From Candidatus Auribacterota bacterium (GTDB lineage: Bacteria > Auribacterota > JAFGBW01), in assembly GCA_016932965.1 (NCBI GenBank), contig JAFGBW010000047.1, positions 1 to 14,800 of the forward strand: a stretch of 14,800 bases of DNA, written 5' to 3'. Below, piece after piece: positions 14,607 to 14,800 of this stretch; positions within the stretch are counted from its first letter, which is position 1, and each line of letters begins with the position of its first letter. A model generated the notes under the pieces. The model was not told the origin of the DNA. It worked only from the letters and a program-made list of their open reading frames with translations, and did not search any database. A program made the translations under genes and the position numbers.

Positions 14607-14800
14607 CTAATGAACCAGGTTCAATTGTTTTTGGTTGTCGATTGATTTTAACATTTTATCAACCCGTTCCAGAGAAAATGGTTTCCGCAGATTCCAGAAT
14701 ACACCCATCTGCAAAGCCTGGCTGACAGGAACAGGATAAATTCCATTCAGAAGAAATATCACTTGAATCTCGGGTTTTCTTTTCAGGAGAGCCATGATGA
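14607..14800 (-). CDS. Response-regulator receiver domain, C-terminal fragment (runs off the window)
   Basis: Only the last 64 or so codons are present; the reading frame stays open to the window edge, so the Met at 14795 is internal. The sequence fits the second half of a CheY-like receiver domain: a strand (PEIQVIFLLNG), the helix VSQALQMG, then FWNLRKPFSLERVDKMLKSI with the conserved Lys-Pro. The usual Thr/Ser at the end of the fourth strand is Leu here (FLLN where LTA is expected), so signalling by the normal Thr-Tyr coupling may be altered. The protein ends soon after the receiver domain, so any output domain would have to be N-terminal. The aspartate site lies outside the window. Confidence 0.7.
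   Translation of the reverse strand, partial: IMALLKRKPEIQVIFLLNGIYPVPVSQALQMGVFWNLRKPFSLERVDKMLKSIDNQKQLNLVH

Noticed and set aside
1-14800. CRISPR array, tRNA, rRNA, transposase or phage genes
   Set aside because: I looked on both strands and found no regularly spaced repeats, cloverleaf-like folds or integrase/transposase motifs.

Overview
This 14.8-kb window reads as an ordinary chromosomal stretch of a Gram-negative-type bacterium with fairly low G+C (about 40% by eye). It probably comes from an uncultured or candidate phylum. The basis is an exported FKBP isomerase, a Hanks-type kinase with a periplasmic sensor, a PEGA plus SUMF1-like domain protein, a Gld-type ABC system and an EF-P with a non-standard tip loop. 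The exact phylum cannot be fixed from the sequence. No phage, insertion sequence with transposase, CRISPR array, rRNA or tRNA was found.

Layout. 1-348 is non-coding and rich in palindromic repeats, including a MITE-like hairpin unit at 99-212 and an 11-bp inverted repeat at 213-293. A small tail-anchored TPR protein (minus, 349-891) and a GNAT acetyltransferase (plus, 1155-1625) diverge from a 263-bp region with a plausible promoter for each and a perfect 13-bp inverted repeat beside the GNAT start. A plus-strand cluster follows: an exported FKBP-type isomerase (1740-2453), endonuclease III (2507-3181) and a transmembrane Ser/Thr kinase (3184-4962), the last two separated by 2 bp. EF-P (5187-5747) has its own likely promoter and overlaps rdgB (5744-6382) through a TTGA junction. 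A CYTH-domain triphosphatase or cyclase-like gene (minus, 6590-7261) diverges from a three-gene overlapping operon (7323-10399). That operon encodes an ABC ATPase, its ABC-2 permease and a GldG-like membrane-anchored auxiliary protein.

After a convergent 341-bp non-coding stretch with small hairpins, the minus strand carries a large membrane-anchored protein (10741-13230; helical region, PEGA, SUMF1/FGE-like domain), a stand-alone DUF2156 protein (13363-14298) and the 3' end of a receiver-domain gene cut by the window edge (14607-14800), which is followed by a good candidate terminator.

How the genes work together. The clearest functional unit is the ABC ATPase, permease and GldG-like trio, whose overlaps imply one translationally coupled complex. 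EF-P and RdgB are housekeeping genes that are probably cotranscribed. The kinase probably senses a periplasmic signal through a Cache-like domain that contains a textbook EF-hand loop. No obvious new defence or biosynthetic system is visible. The observations most worth following up are the EF-P tip loop without the modifiable lysine, the calcium-loop kinase, the SUMF1-like protein without the FGE cysteines, and the palindromic intergenic elements.
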